This document shows, in pieces, positions 1-8,931 of a stretch of DNA of 64,000 nt; the first letter of the stretch is position 1; each line of letters begins with the position of its first letter. The stretch spans positions 7,750,001 to 7,814,000 of the forward strand of contig NZ_CP107785.1 of NCBI RefSeq assembly GCF_036345915.1. The letters are read 5' to 3'. The stretch is from Nocardia sp. NBC_00565. GTDB taxonomy: Bacteria; Actinomycetota; Actinomycetes; Mycobacteriales; Mycobacteriaceae. The notes beneath the pieces were generated by a model. The model saw only the letters and a program-made list of their open reading frames with translations, searched no databases and was not told where the DNA came from. The position numbers were made by a program, and so were the translations under genes.

Positions 1-667
1 CAGAGGCGTTGGGCTGGGGCGGCGCAGCACCGGCTGGGGCGGCCGGGCCGGTGGTGGCGCCGTTGGGCGGGTGGGCCTCAGAAATCAGTCGTGCGGCAGC
101 GCTGGTGGCGTCATCGCTGTGGCTCTGCGTGCCGGAATGAGCACTGTCGGCGTCGAGGTGGCCGAGGGTGAGATCGGCGGCGAGCTGCGTCGAGTCATCG
201 ATCGGCAAATCCATCCAGCCGGGCTCGCTGGCCAGCAGTCGCTCGGCGTCAGCCTGGATCTCATCGGGATCGAGCCCGGCATCGGTCAGGCGCTCGTCGT
301 AAGCATCAGCTCGATCGGGATCGATATCCGCTGTTGCCCGCGCTGCGGCCCATTCGGCGATGGCAGCGTCGTCTTGATGTTGCGACAGCTGGTCGCGTGC
401 AAGTTCCTTCGCGAATTCCGCGTTCTGGTCGAGTACTTCGAGGCGTCGAGTCGTCTCGATAGTCCGGAGCTGGTGGCGCTGCTGATCTCGTGTTTCGCGA
501 GCGGCGGCCCGGGCTTCGCTGACGTTGGCGCGGTTTTGTGCGGCACCGTCGCGCGCCGCGCCCTGCTTGGCTGCCCGGTAGGTGCGAACAGTGTCGAGAG
601 CGACGCGCATCGCCTGGGTCGCCACGCCACGGAGCGAGTTGGTGATCTCGTCGACTTCTTCGGTCAT
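1..667 (-). CDS. Alanine/charge-rich helical protein of the transfer operon (3' end off window)
   Basis: An open frame starts with ATG at 667 and runs past the window edge without a stop, giving at least 222 codons. Residues 1-120 are rich in Ala, Arg, Glu and Gln and look helical, possibly coiled-coil; the region then becomes acidic and, near the edge, Pro/Ala/Gly-rich. There is no signal peptide or membrane segment, so it is probably cytosolic. It begins two bases after the stop of the upstream lipoprotein gene, so it is the next gene of the leftward operon. I do not recognise the family; a mobilisation accessory protein is possible, but nothing in the residues shows it. Confidence 0.7.
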   Translation of the reverse strand, partial: MTEEVDEITNSLRGVATQAMRVALDTVRTYRAAKQGAARDGAAQNRANVSEARAAARETRDQQRHQLRTIETTRRLEVLDQNAEFAKELARDQLSQHQDDAAIAEWAAARATADIDPDRADAYDERLTDAGLDPDEIQADAERLLASEPGWMDLPIDDSTQLAADLTLGHLDADSAHSGTQSHSDDATSAAARLISEAHPPNGATTGPAAPAGAAPPQPNAS

Positions 668-669
668 GA

Positions 670-1200
670 TCAGCGCACCTCAAGCTGGTCAAGCAACCAG
701 GGTCGCTTCGAATCGGTTCGGACAACCCGCGCGTAGATGGAGGTGTGATGGGCTGGGCCATCGCCGAGATGCTGATCGAGCGTGATTACGCGACTGACCG
801 ATCCGCCGGTGTCGGGTGGATGATCGTCCTCGGCGACATGCGCCGTGGTGATTACGCGCGTTGCGCCACGTTGCTCCGACAACGTGCTGGTGATCTGGCC
901 CCCGAGCGCGATGGCCGAGTTTCCGACTCTTTCGCGGTAGTCGTCGGTCAACAGTGGAGAGGCAGCATCGAATGATGTCGCAGGGTCGTACTTTTCGGAC
1001 GATTGGGAAAAGATGCGCGTGACTGCTGCGGTCAGCACTTCCTCGGCCGCGCAGGGGTCGACGTTCGTGTAAGGGTGAGGAAATGGCGGCGCGGTGCACG
1101 TTGCCGCAGGAATCGCCACGTCGTCGCGCGCCGCGCAGCCGGTGACTGCCAGCAGCATGGCCCCGATACCGGTGATCGCAAGCGCGGGTCGGACCTTCAT
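670..1200 (-). CDS. Putative lipoprotein of the transfer operon
   Basis: 176 residues. The N-terminus (basic start, hydrophobic stretch, then A-V-T-G-C with Cys22 as the lipid-attachment residue) fits a type II signal peptide, so the protein probably sits on the outer face of the plasma membrane. The mature part, about 150 residues, has a fold-like mixture ending in beta-type segments; residues around 90-170 resemble the NTF2-like shape of Mce-associated and VirB8-like proteins, but this is only an impression. The ATG at 1200 overlaps the upstream stop codon (ATGA), fixing both the start and membership of the operon. Function is not known. Confidence 0.72.
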   Translation of the reverse strand: MKVRPALAITGIGAMLLAVTGCAARDDVAIPAATCTAPPFPHPYTNVDPCAAEEVLTAAVTRIFSQSSEKYDPATSFDAASPLLTDDYRERVGNSAIALGGQITSTLSEQRGATRVITTAHVAEDDHPPDTGGSVSRVITLDQHLGDGPAHHTSIYARVVRTDSKRPWLLDQLEVR

Positions 1201-1691
1201 GACGCGGTCGGGTAGGCATCGTCGGAGAGCAGTTCGACGGGATCGACGGCGGGTTGGAGATAGCCACCCGAGTTCACCCATTCCGTTGCCGGATTCCAGT
1301 CACTAGTGACGATGAGATCCAGCACCAGTTGGTGGCTGTTCGCCAAGTTGGTCAGCCTCGCGTTATCGAGTGTCCTGCTCACCATCAAGTGGACGGTCGC
1401 TGCGGGGGCGTTGATAGCTTCGCGAGCGCGGGCAGCCAGTCGAATGGCCTTGATCGCTGCCGAGTTGTCGGCGCGCAGTGGATCGCCCTGTGGGTGATCC
1501 GGATCGTCGAAACCAAAGGGACCGAAGGCAATCAGCTGGCCCTCGTCGCCGCAGATCGCCCAAGTGTCATGGTCACTTCCCGCGGACCACAAGGTGATAT
1601 GTGGACCGCTGTCAGCTGCGGATCGGCCATACTTGTCGGTGGCCGACGCCGGGTCGTGTTGTGCCGGGATTCTGTGGCCGGGGATGAACAT
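1197..1691 (-). CDS. Conserved-looking hypothetical protein of the transfer operon
   Basis: 164 residues, with no signal peptide or membrane helix, so a soluble cytosolic protein is likely. The ATG at 1691 has a strong Shine-Dalgarno sequence (AAGGAGGAAG) a few bases upstream; it lies 19 bases after the NlpC/P60 gene and overlaps the next gene by four bases. The sequence includes a short phrase describing an acidic Asp-rich turn (FDDPDHPQ) and an Ala-rich helix around residues 78-95. I do not recognise it. Its place between a wall hydrolase and a lipoprotein suggests a role in assembling or regulating the transfer channel, but that is context only. Confidence 0.65.
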   Translation of the reverse strand: MFIPGHRIPAQHDPASATDKYGRSAADSGPHITLWSAGSDHDTWAICGDEGQLIAFGPFGFDDPDHPQGDPLRADNSAAIKAIRLAARAREAINAPAATVHLMVSRTLDNARLTNLANSHQLVLDLIVTSDWNPATEWVNSGGYLQPAVDPVELLSDDAYPTAS

Positions 1692-1709
1692 ACGTACTTC
1701 CTCCTTGTG

Positions 1710-2801
1710 TTATCCGTATCTGCGGACGTCCATGCGTTCCCCCTGCCAGAGGGGCTCGATCGTGACGGTTTGGCCGAAGGTCGGCGCGTGTAGGAGCAGG
1801 TCACGGCCCTGCTCGTCGGTGCCGTACAAGACACCGACGTGATGGGATTCCGCAGCGCCGGGTTGTGTGAAAAAGATCAGGTCGCCGGGCCGGCGCTGAG
1901 CGAACGGAATGGTTTGGCCCGCAGGGTCGTCCTGCTGTGACTGCGTGTAGTGCGCGAGCCGGATGCGTCCCTGCGATGCGTGGTAGATCGCGTAGAGGGT
2001 CAGACCTGAGCAATCCATTCCGCCGCTGGTGGGGCCGTTGGCATCGCCGCCGCCCCACACGTAAGGCGTTCCGAGCCAGCGCGCGGCGGCCTCGACAACC
2101 GCTTGGCCGAATGGTCCTGTGTTGCCTGGGATTGCAAGTCCCGAGCCGTCTGCACCGCATCCTGCTGGCAGCTGGCCGGGGGCCGTGGCGGGCAGTTGAC
2201 CGACATCGATTCCAGCAAAAGCGTTGTACAGGTCCTGGGCCAGTGGGAGGTCGCGGCTGTACGCAGTGGGATTGCCAGAGATCTCGATGGCCTGCGCGAG
2301 TTCGGCCGGATCCATCGCAGCAGCGCCGCTGATCTTGTCGGCCTGGTCATAGAACCATCCGATCTGATAACTAGGGTCCATCAATGTCGAGATGCCAACC
2401 GCTCCCCACACGCTGGCTCGCATCTGATGTGGTCCGAGGCTATCCAGGTTGGTGCCGGTCCCGTCGTTGGCGAAGCGCAGAGATTCCGGGACGGAAGGAT
2501 TGGCGAGGTTCCTGAGTCCGGATTCGGTGATCTGCGCCGCGAGTTCGGCGACGATCACTGTGCGTGGCTGGCGCCGCTGCACACCGATCACCACACCGTT
2601 GCGAGCGAGCTTGAGCTGTGCCTCGTTGAGCCCGGCGAGAGTGATGCCGGTAGGACCTTCGATTCCGCCGCCCGAAGAAGCGGCCAGAGTGCACGTGGCC
2701 GGATTTTGGGAGCCGACCATGACGAGCATCGACAATGTCGATACGGTGAGAAGCAGAGGGAGGGCGGTAGCGAACGCTACGGTGGTCCGTGAGGTCTCCA
2801 T
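1710..2801 (-). CDS. Bifunctional peptidoglycan hydrolase: lysozyme-like plus NlpC/P60 endopeptidase
   Basis: 363 residues, starting at the ATG at 2801 just after the VirB4-like gene; the frame is open further upstream, but that part overlaps the preceding gene. Residues 10-31 form an N-terminal membrane anchor or uncleaved signal. Residues about 80-170 contain I-T-E-S-G-L-R-N (Glu93 is a likely catalytic acid), a G-P-H-Q-M-R segment and a MDPSYQ...FY segment, the pattern of soluble lytic transglycosylase-like domains. Residues about 230-363 are an NlpC/P60 domain with Cys264 in D-C-S-G, His321 in H-H-V-G-V and a third polar residue at His338. It probably cuts both glycan and peptide to open the wall for the transfer channel, as VirB1- and Orf14-type proteins do in other conjugation systems. 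Confidence 0.9.
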   Translation of the reverse strand: METSRTTVAFATALPLLLTVSTLSMLVMVGSQNPATCTLAASSGGGIEGPTGITLAGLNEAQLKLARNGVVIGVQRRQPRTVIVAELAAQITESGLRNLANPSVPESLRFANDGTGTNLDSLGPHQMRASVWGAVGISTLMDPSYQIGWFYDQADKISGAAAMDPAELAQAIEISGNPTAYSRDLPLAQDLYNAFAGIDVGQLPATAPGQLPAGCGADGSGLAIPGNTGPFGQAVVEAAARWLGTPYVWGGGDANGPTSGGMDCSGLTLYAIYHASQGRIRLAHYTQSQQDDPAGQTIPFAQRRPGDLIFFTQPGAAESHHVGVLYGTDEQGRDLLLHAPTFGQTVTIEPLWQGERMDVRRYG

Positions 2802-2805
2802 GCGA

Positions 2806-4503
2806 TCACCCCGCGTCTTCAGTATCGCGGAGGCCATCAAACCGACGGTTCGTATTGTGGACCTGAGTTGCGCGCTCGGTGGCGGTGAAAACGAGCCTGA
2901 ATGGAATTCCGGGTTGCTGGCCTTCGCCGGTACGGAGTAGGAAACATCCTGTGCCAGGCGGTGTTTCACGTTCGCCCCGACTATCGAGCAGTTCTTCGGT
3001 GGGTTGACGGGGAGCCGCCCACCCGGTGAGTAGTAGTTCCTCGGTTTTGGTCAATGGCACGACCGCGCGAAGTCGTTCCACTTCGTCGGGTGGTATCGGC
3101 CCGAGGATCTTCGCTCTGGATCGCTCGATGAATCCCAGCGCCTTCATGCGGGCTGCTGGACTGTCGAACGCCGACAGATCTTTGATGGTGTGGCTGCACA
3201 TGATCAGCCCTGAGCCCAGCGGCCGGTTGAGCCGAGTGAGCGCGTCGACGCGGTCAACCATGAAATCGCCGAGCCCAAGGACTCGCCAGATCTCGTCGAG
3301 GACGATCTCGAATGTGCGTTTGCGTGCGAGGCCGGCGTCAGCGAGGGTGTGAGCTGCGGTCACGGCGTTGATACCTTCGGACCAGCAGACCATGAGCACG
3401 GCGGCGAGCAATTTGTTGTCCCCATCGGGGATATGGCTGACATCAACGCAGACCGCGGGCGCATCGAGGTTGAGTTCGGTCGTGGTATGGCCGTCGAGCG
3501 CTTCTCCGAATGGGCCTTCGATCAGCGCTCTCAACGAACGCCGAAGAGTGCGGGTGGAGTCTCGGTAGGCGTACCCGACGTCCTCCTCCGAGGAGCGAAG
3601 CATGTTCTCGCCGCCGTCGGAGATCACGCCGAGCAGATCACGCAGGAGCGGCGGCCGAGACATCGTGTAGTCACCGTCGCTGTAGAGCTGTCGTAGACCC
3701 GCCGCGATCAGGGTCTCTTCCCAATCCGCGATCCGGTCGCCCCGCGCGAGTTCAATCAGAGCAGCAACGATGGTGACCTGACCTGCTTCGACGCGGGCAA
3801 TGACCTGCCGCCGCAGATCAGAGTCGGGTAGGCGGTCGACCACGGCACCGAGTGCGCCGACGGCCAAGGGATTCAGCTTGCCTCGCCCGTATCCGAGTTC
3901 GACGATCTGGCCGCCGAGATGCTCGACCAGGTCGCGGTATTCACCTTTGGTGTCACCGAGCGCGAGCACGGTCTCTCCGGCAGCGACTGCGCCGGTCATT
4001 ATCCGGCGGATGAGTGAGGACTTGCCGAAACCGTTGAGGGCCAGCACGAAAAGCGTGGGAGCAGTGAGAAAGCCGCGTAAGAACCAGGCCATGGGATCGA
4101 AGTGCACCGGGCTGCCGGTGACGAAGTGCGGCCCGAGCGGGGTGCCGACTACTGGCGCGGAAGCGCCGACCGAGAATGGCCAGAGTCCAGCTGTTTGGGT
4201 TGTGGTGCCACGCCACTCTGGTGTCGCGGGAACGACCGAGGACCGCCCGCCTCCGGCTCCGCGATAGCCACGGTCGGTCAGAGTTGCCAACGGGCGGTCG
4301 AAGCCATCGCGGCGGCTGTCTTCGGCGCGGCGGGTCGCGGTGGCGAGGCGGTGGTTGTCGCTGGACAACAGGTATCGCGCCCACCAGGCACTAAGACCGC
4401 CGTGCGCCACGACATTCTCGACGCGCGCACGCTCGTCCCGCGTCATTACTCGAATCCCGGCCACCTGTGTGGTGCGGGCTGGATGGGCGGCGCGGCGGGT
4501 CAT
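2806..4503 (-). CDS. VirB4-like T4SS ATPase (ATP-binding half)
   Basis: 565 residues. A P-loop lies at residues 155-162 and a Walker B aspartate-glutamate pair at 403-404 (EIVLDEIW), both typical of the VirB4/TraC/HerA group that powers T4SS assembly and substrate movement at the membrane. The first P-loop glycine is replaced by Ala155 (A-L-N-G-F-G-K-S), a mild deviation. The protein lacks the usual VirB4 N-terminal domain; the upstream SCO6880-type gene probably supplies it, so VirB4 function appears split over two genes. The start overlaps the upstream stop by four bases. VirD4-type coupling proteins share this fold, but the position next to the SCO6880 homologue favours VirB4. Confidence 0.85.
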   Translation of the reverse strand: MTRRAAHPARTTQVAGIRVMTRDERARVENVVAHGGLSAWWARYLLSSDNHRLATATRRAEDSRRDGFDRPLATLTDRGYRGAGGGRSSVVPATPEWRGTTTQTAGLWPFSVGASAPVVGTPLGPHFVTGSPVHFDPMAWFLRGFLTAPTLFVLALNGFGKSSLIRRIMTGAVAAGETVLALGDTKGEYRDLVEHLGGQIVELGYGRGKLNPLAVGALGAVVDRLPDSDLRRQVIARVEAGQVTIVAALIELARGDRIADWEETLIAAGLRQLYSDGDYTMSRPPLLRDLLGVISDGGENMLRSSEEDVGYAYRDSTRTLRRSLRALIEGPFGEALDGHTTTELNLDAPAVCVDVSHIPDGDNKLLAAVLMVCWSEGINAVTAAHTLADAGLARKRTFEIVLDEIWRVLGLGDFMVDRVDALTRLNRPLGSGLIMCSHTIKDLSAFDSPAARMKALGFIERSRAKILGPIPPDEVERLRAVVPLTKTEELLLTGWAAPRQPTEELLDSRGERETPPGTGCFLLRTGEGQQPGIPFRLVFTATERATQVHNTNRRFDGLRDTEDAG

Positions 4504-5969
4504 GACGCCGACACGCGCTTCGAGATGCTGGCATGTTCAGGCAGGATCACACCGACGCCGAGGCTCGCGGCAAATGCCGAGGCTTGGAAGGCGTAGCAGC
4601 GGCGCACGTTGAGCCGAGATGCCGCCGACATGGTCTGTACAGATGCTTCGATGCCGGGGAGATCAGCGCCCAGATGGTCGGTGACGGTGACGAGTACGCC
4701 GAAGCGAGTCAAACCAGCACCGCGGGCTTGTTCCTGACGGCTGGCCTGCGTGTTGCCTACCCGAAGTGAGGCGGATGCCGAGGCTATTCCTTGTTGGGTC
4801 TGCTCGGCGGCGAGAGCATCCTTGAAATCGGAATCGACGATCGAGGTCGATTCGGCAGGAGAGTGCAGTCGATACACGACGGCGACTCGTTTGCGGGGAA
4901 CATCCGGGCGCGGCTCGAGCAGTGGCTTGAGTGCCGTTTCGTGGACCGCCCCCAGCGGAGCGGCGTCCATCTCCCAGGTCACCGACCGGGCACCATCGTG
5001 AACGAAATGGTCCCATCGGTCGTCATGACTGATCGGCCCGGCACTATCCCAGGATTGGGTGCCCAGTACATCCTCGCCCGCTGCTTCGACATCACGTTGA
5101 GCAGCAAGGTCGTAACGGGTCCGAACCAGGCCGAATACCTCCCACGCCCGCATTGGGGTAGCGGGCAGCCCGGCACGGGCCAATTGGCTGAGTGCTCCTT
5201 GCAGCCGCAGCCCGATTTCTTTCGCCTGTTCAGCCTGGTCGCGACGCATCCGCCCAATCGACCGGTACGTCAGCGCGATCCGAGCTTCGATACGCACTCC
5301 GCTTCCACCGGTATCGGCGGCAGCTTCGGCCATGACGGCGCGCGCGTAATCAGGGGTGCCGCGCCGAATCAGCCGTGCAACCTCACGCCGTTGCCGGAGC
5401 CGAGTATCGACGACGGATTCCAGAACCGAGGTCACCGCGACGACATCGCCGCTGCGCCCTTGTGCAGCCAGGAACGTCCCGTATTCTTCGACCCAGGCGT
5501 CGATTCGGTCTTGATCGACCAGTTCCTGCGCCGACGGAATGACGCGCAACACCACCGTCCAGTGGTTGGTTCGACGCACATGGATCAGCCCGAACCTCCG
5601 CCCACCCGGTGCTTCGAACTCCATCAGCTTCGAGTCGGCCAGCAAGCCAGGCAACCGCGCGGAACCGGGAATTCGGCTGAACCGCCCTGCACGGTAAAGG
5701 GTTTCGTTACGTCGTCGTGCAAGTGCGTACTGTGTTCGCAGCGTGACGATCTCCCAGCCGGTCCGTCCTGCGCGCTGCACGACCAACGGTGTCCACACAA
5801 TGGCAGCGACGGCCAGCAGCACCGCAGCCACGGTGATCGATTGGGTGATCAAGAAACCGATCATGATCATGACGACCAGACCGAGTCCTGCCATGGACAC
5901 ACCCCAGGTCAGACCCATCAGCCCGGCGGATCGGGGCCGCTCCCAACGTCCGTACATTCGCGTTGTCAT
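4500..5969 (-). CDS. SCO6880-family T4SS membrane protein
   Basis: 489 residues from the ATG at 5969, preceded by GGAGGTC at good spacing; the ATGA overlap with the upstream gene agrees. Two membrane helices at about residues 20-40 and 44-64 are followed by a large soluble domain with no P-loop. This is the architecture of the SCO6880 family in actinobacterial conjugative elements: an inner-membrane component resembling VirB3 plus the N-terminal part of VirB4. It is translated directly ahead of the ATPase gene and probably forms a complex with it at the inner membrane. The family name is from memory of its sequence pattern and neighbourhood; confidence in the T4SS role is high. Confidence 0.83.
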   Translation of the reverse strand: MTTRMYGRWERPRSAGLMGLTWGVSMAGLGLVVMIMIGFLITQSITVAAVLLAVAAIVWTPLVVQRAGRTGWEIVTLRTQYALARRRNETLYRAGRFSRIPGSARLPGLLADSKLMEFEAPGGRRFGLIHVRRTNHWTVVLRVIPSAQELVDQDRIDAWVEEYGTFLAAQGRSGDVVAVTSVLESVVDTRLRQRREVARLIRRGTPDYARAVMAEAAADTGGSGVRIEARIALTYRSIGRMRRDQAEQAKEIGLRLQGALSQLARAGLPATPMRAWEVFGLVRTRYDLAAQRDVEAAGEDVLGTQSWDSAGPISHDDRWDHFVHDGARSVTWEMDAAPLGAVHETALKPLLEPRPDVPRKRVAVVYRLHSPAESTSIVDSDFKDALAAEQTQQGIASASASLRVGNTQASRQEQARGAGLTRFGVLVTVTDHLGADLPGIEASVQTMSAASRLNVRRCYAFQASAFAASLGVGVILPEHASISKRVSAS

Positions 5970-7414
5970 CGACGGACCTCCATGGGGCCGGGTTCGTCGG
6001 GGCCTATCTCGTTGGCGACTTGATCGCGTACTTGATTGGCTGCACTCGCTCCGGCTTGGACTCCGGCGTTGGCGGCTGCCACCCACGGCCCACCAGCGGC
6101 ACCGCCCGCTGCCGAGCCAGCCGTTGAGGTCCCCGGCGTCGCACTGCCAGTGGGAACAGCTGGAGTCGGCTGTTGGCTACCGCTGCGACCACCTCCCCCG
6201 CCGTTAGTTGTTGAGGCCGTGGTGGATTCACTACCTGTCATCACCCGACCGCCACCACTGCCGTGCCCGGATCCGCTCTGCCCTGACGAAGAGTTCGATG
6301 AACCGCCGCTATGGACGGATTCAGTGACACCACGTGCGCCGGAAGCCGATCCCGCCGCCGACGCGGCACCGGAGGCAGCGAGGCCGCCCGCCGCGCCCAA
6401 TGCCATAGCGGCACCGGCCCCGCCGCCGCCGCCCATCGTGGCGACCGCAGGCGCGACCATGCGCATGATCGCGGGCAATACCAGCGCCACCAGGGCAAGC
6501 AGGATCAGCCCAAGCAGTGCCATTTGAGGGTCGTCGCCGGGAGTGCCGGCGGCGGCGAAGGCCACGACGTAAACGAGCGCACCTACGGGTTTGAACAGCA
6601 CGAAGGCGATCGACCACGTCAGCAAGCGTTTGTAGGCACCCGAACCCGGTCCTGTGCCCGCCGCTGAGGCGGCAACCGGCAGTAACGCGACGACCACGAT
6701 CAGCAGTGCTTGTCGGATCACCAGCAGAATGACCTGGACCAGCGCTCCGATGAATCCGATCGTGCCGAGGATGAACATCGCTCCGAGCCCCAGTCCCCCG
6801 TCGCTGTCGACGAGGGAGTCGAAACTGACCATGTTGTGCAGGACGTTCACCGCGTCGTTGTGCGTGATATCGAGGAGGACCCAGGTCGAGAAGCTGTCTC
6901 CTGCCCTGGTTCCCGCGGTGATGACGGCGGCGAACATCCAGCTGCCGAACACAGCGCGGGCGAAGGTCAGGAAGGACTCCTGAGTTTCGGCCGCCAACCC
7001 GACCTGCCCAGGCAGACCGCCCCGCTTGGCCATCATCAATCTGGCGGCCGTGAGGAGCACCGCACCAGTCATCAGCAGCACTTGAAGTCCGGTCGTGTAC
7101 TCGCGCACCGTGGCCAGGACGGGCGAGACTTGGCCCGATCCCGATCCGAGCACTGGAGAGGGCAGGGCGACCCACCACGACAAGGCCCATTCCAGCTGTC
7201 GGCCGAACCCCTGGAGCATCGAGTTGACGATGGCTTCGAAACTGCCCTGTGCCGCGTCCTTCACTGCGTCGCCGCCCACCTTGCACGCCAGGTCGGCGCC
7301 AGGGATATAGCACGGGAGGGGCTTGGCTGAGGCGCTGCCGGTGCCCAGGATCATCGATTCGGCCACCACAATGCCGGTGAATGGCACCGTGAGCAGAATG
7401 CGTCGGCCGATCAT
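5966..7414 (-). CDS. VirB6/TrbL-like polytopic transfer protein
   Basis: 482 residues when started at the ATG at 7414 (ATGA overlap with the upstream gene, GGGG seven bases ahead); an ATG at 7420 is possible. Residues 1-30 look like a signal sequence ending near A-S-A. The middle holds about six hydrophobic helices, and the C-terminal 150 residues are a low-complexity Gly/Ser/Ala/Thr tail. Many helices plus a long disordered tail is the VirB6/TrbL pattern: the inner-membrane channel protein of a T4SS. It is co-translated with SCO6880- and VirB8-like partners. The tail sequence itself carries no recognisable motif. Confidence 0.82.
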   Translation of the reverse strand: MIGRRILLTVPFTGIVVAESMILGTGSASAKPLPCYIPGADLACKVGGDAVKDAAQGSFEAIVNSMLQGFGRQLEWALSWWVALPSPVLGSGSGQVSPVLATVREYTTGLQVLLMTGAVLLTAARLMMAKRGGLPGQVGLAAETQESFLTFARAVFGSWMFAAVITAGTRAGDSFSTWVLLDITHNDAVNVLHNMVSFDSLVDSDGGLGLGAMFILGTIGFIGALVQVILLVIRQALLIVVVALLPVAASAAGTGPGSGAYKRLLTWSIAFVLFKPVGALVYVVAFAAAGTPGDDPQMALLGLILLALVALVLPAIMRMVAPAVATMGGGGGAGAAMALGAAGGLAASGAASAAGSASGARGVTESVHSGGSSNSSSGQSGSGHGSGGGRVMTGSESTTASTTNGGGGGRSGSQQPTPAVPTGSATPGTSTAGSAAGGAAGGPWVAAANAGVQAGASAANQVRDQVANEIGPDEPGPMEVRR

Positions 7415-8232
7415 CGCCATACCCCGAAGTCGGCCAGCGAGGTGACCAACGTGGACGCCGCCCACAGGGCTCCCACGTCCTCTGGGGCACGGATACGCCA
7501 GTCGCCGTCGACCCAGACCATCGGCCAGGAGGAGAATCCCGACTTGCCTTGCGGGGTACGGACTCCCAGCTGCACGACAGCGAAATCGTCGCGGTAGCCG
7601 ACGACTTTGATTCCTGCTGGGACGACGACGTATTTCGCGGCGTCGGGGTTGTCGCGGCGGCTGCTGGCGTATCGCTCGAGCAACGCTGCCTGGTCTCCGA
7701 CAAATCGTGCTGCCACTACCCGCTGCCAGACCCCATCGGGGGCTGCCAGCGCGCGAGCCATCGCGTCGGCGGCGGCCAGGCCAGCACCCTGCGGTGTATG
7801 TGCGAATCCGGATGCGATGCCGCCATCGATACGCGCTGGGCCATCGCTGCGGGATGCGGGCAACGCTGCGCCGTTCCACCCCCGCTGCCACATCATGCCC
7901 GCCGGTGCGGCGATGAACCACGCGGCACCGAGACCGGGGTCCGGGCCAGCTGAGTCCTGGGGCAACGCCGCACCAGCCGGGTCGGTGGGCGTTTCGAGCC
8001 GGACACCGAACAGGTCTGTCGTCGGCAGCCCGAAGGCAGGCGATCTGGGCGGATTCGCCACCGCCGTCGACGATGGGTTCGGCGGAACACTCGGCACCAC
8101 AGTGGTTTTCGTGCCGGACTGCGATTCGTTGTTGTACAGCAGGGCGAGCACGGCGACGACGACGAGCGCCAAGAGCGAAGCTGTGAGGGTCAGCCCGGGT
8201 CGGAGTCCGAATGAGGTCTTGCGGCTACTCAT
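7411..8232 (-). CDS. Single-pass membrane protein, VirB8-like by context
   Basis: 273 residues: a short basic cytosolic tail, one membrane helix at about residues 16-34, a Pro/Ser-rich linker, then an exported domain. The exported part shares a pattern with the neighbouring lipoprotein gene (G-[FY]-x-H-[ST]-P-x-G near the middle, W-x-R-V-V, and a final D-W-x-[IV/L] strand), so the two are paralogues. Size, topology and position just before the VirB6-like gene match VirB8/TcpC scaffold proteins of T4SSs. The assignment is inferred from layout; the residues do not identify the fold with certainty. It overlaps genes on both sides by four bases. Confidence 0.75.
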   Translation of the reverse strand: MSSRKTSFGLRPGLTLTASLLALVVVAVLALLYNNESQSGTKTTVVPSVPPNPSSTAVANPPRSPAFGLPTTDLFGVRLETPTDPAGAALPQDSAGPDPGLGAAWFIAAPAGMMWQRGWNGAALPASRSDGPARIDGGIASGFAHTPQGAGLAAADAMARALAAPDGVWQRVVAARFVGDQAALLERYASSRRDNPDAAKYVVVPAGIKVVGYRDDFAVVQLGVRTPQGKSGFSSWPMVWVDGDWRIRAPEDVGALWAASTLVTSLADFGVWR

Positions 8233-8879
8233 AGCGGTAGCCAGACCATGTCAGTGGGTGTCGCGGGTACCGCTGTCACCGGTGAGGAGTCGGGGTTCTC
8301 GGGCAGCACCAGGAGCCAGTCAGTGTCGTGCCAGGCCACCGTGGCGGTATTGCGGGTCAGTGAGTTATCGGGCTGGCGGGTGAAGATGGCGACGTCTGCG
8401 GAATCTGGGGTGTAGGCCAGCAGGCTGTAACCGAGGATCTGGGGTGCGCGATCGGATGTGACCGGTTCGGTGATGGACAGTTGGATGCGTGCTGTGGCCC
8501 AGTGATCACGGCCGACTCCGGGTTGGACCATCCGGCCGACGACGCGCGACCACTGGGTGTCGTCGGCATTGGAGATTCGCACGGTGGCTTGGATGGCCGC
8601 GACCGCCGAACCGCGGGGCGAGTGTTCGTATCCGGCAGCAACTGGTCCTTCCTCGATGGTCGGCCCCTGCTGAGTTCGAGGGATCGGAATGCCTTGGAAC
8701 TGTTGCCATGTCAGCCCGGTCGGTGCGGCACCAAGTTCGGCGCGGGTCGGCGATGGGCCGGTGGAGATCACCGTCGGGCCGTCGGTGCCACATCCACTGA
8801 TCAGACCGGCGAGAGTCAGCAGACCTGTAACGCCCAGCAGGATGAGGATGGCGAGGGCTGGTTTGCCACTCGGGTACAT
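8229..8879 (-). CDS. Putative lipoprotein, paralogue of the VirB8-like neighbour
   Basis: 216 residues from the ATG at 8879, preceded by AAAGG. The N-terminus is a type II signal with lipobox L-I-S-G-C, Cys30 being the lipidated residue. The exported domain has the same landmarks as the next gene product (G-Y-E-H-S-P-R-G, then Q-W-S-R-V-V and a C-terminal W-H-D-T-D-W-L-L), which suggests an old duplication in which one copy became lipid-anchored and the other kept a membrane helix. It is likely a periplasmic structural part of the transfer channel. No enzymatic motif is visible. Confidence 0.75.
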   Translation of the reverse strand: MYPSGKPALAILILLGVTGLLTLAGLISGCGTDGPTVISTGPSPTRAELGAAPTGLTWQQFQGIPIPRTQQGPTIEEGPVAAGYEHSPRGSAVAAIQATVRISNADDTQWSRVVGRMVQPGVGRDHWATARIQLSITEPVTSDRAPQILGYSLLAYTPDSADVAIFTRQPDNSLTRNTATVAWHDTDWLLVLPENPDSSPVTAVPATPTDMVWLPL

Positions 8880-8931
8880 CGGGTGCCTTTCGTGAACGAG
8901 CATGGGTGAGCAAGTGGGGTCGGCGACTGCA

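Noticed and set aside
71..736. Plus-strand open frame of 221 codons
   Set aside because: Antisense shadow of the transfer-operon gene that starts at 667; the minus frame fits the operon overlaps.
2950..2975. TGTTTCACG resembling a parS half-site in the ICE
   Set aside because: Only one half of the palindrome is present and it lies within the VirB4-like gene.
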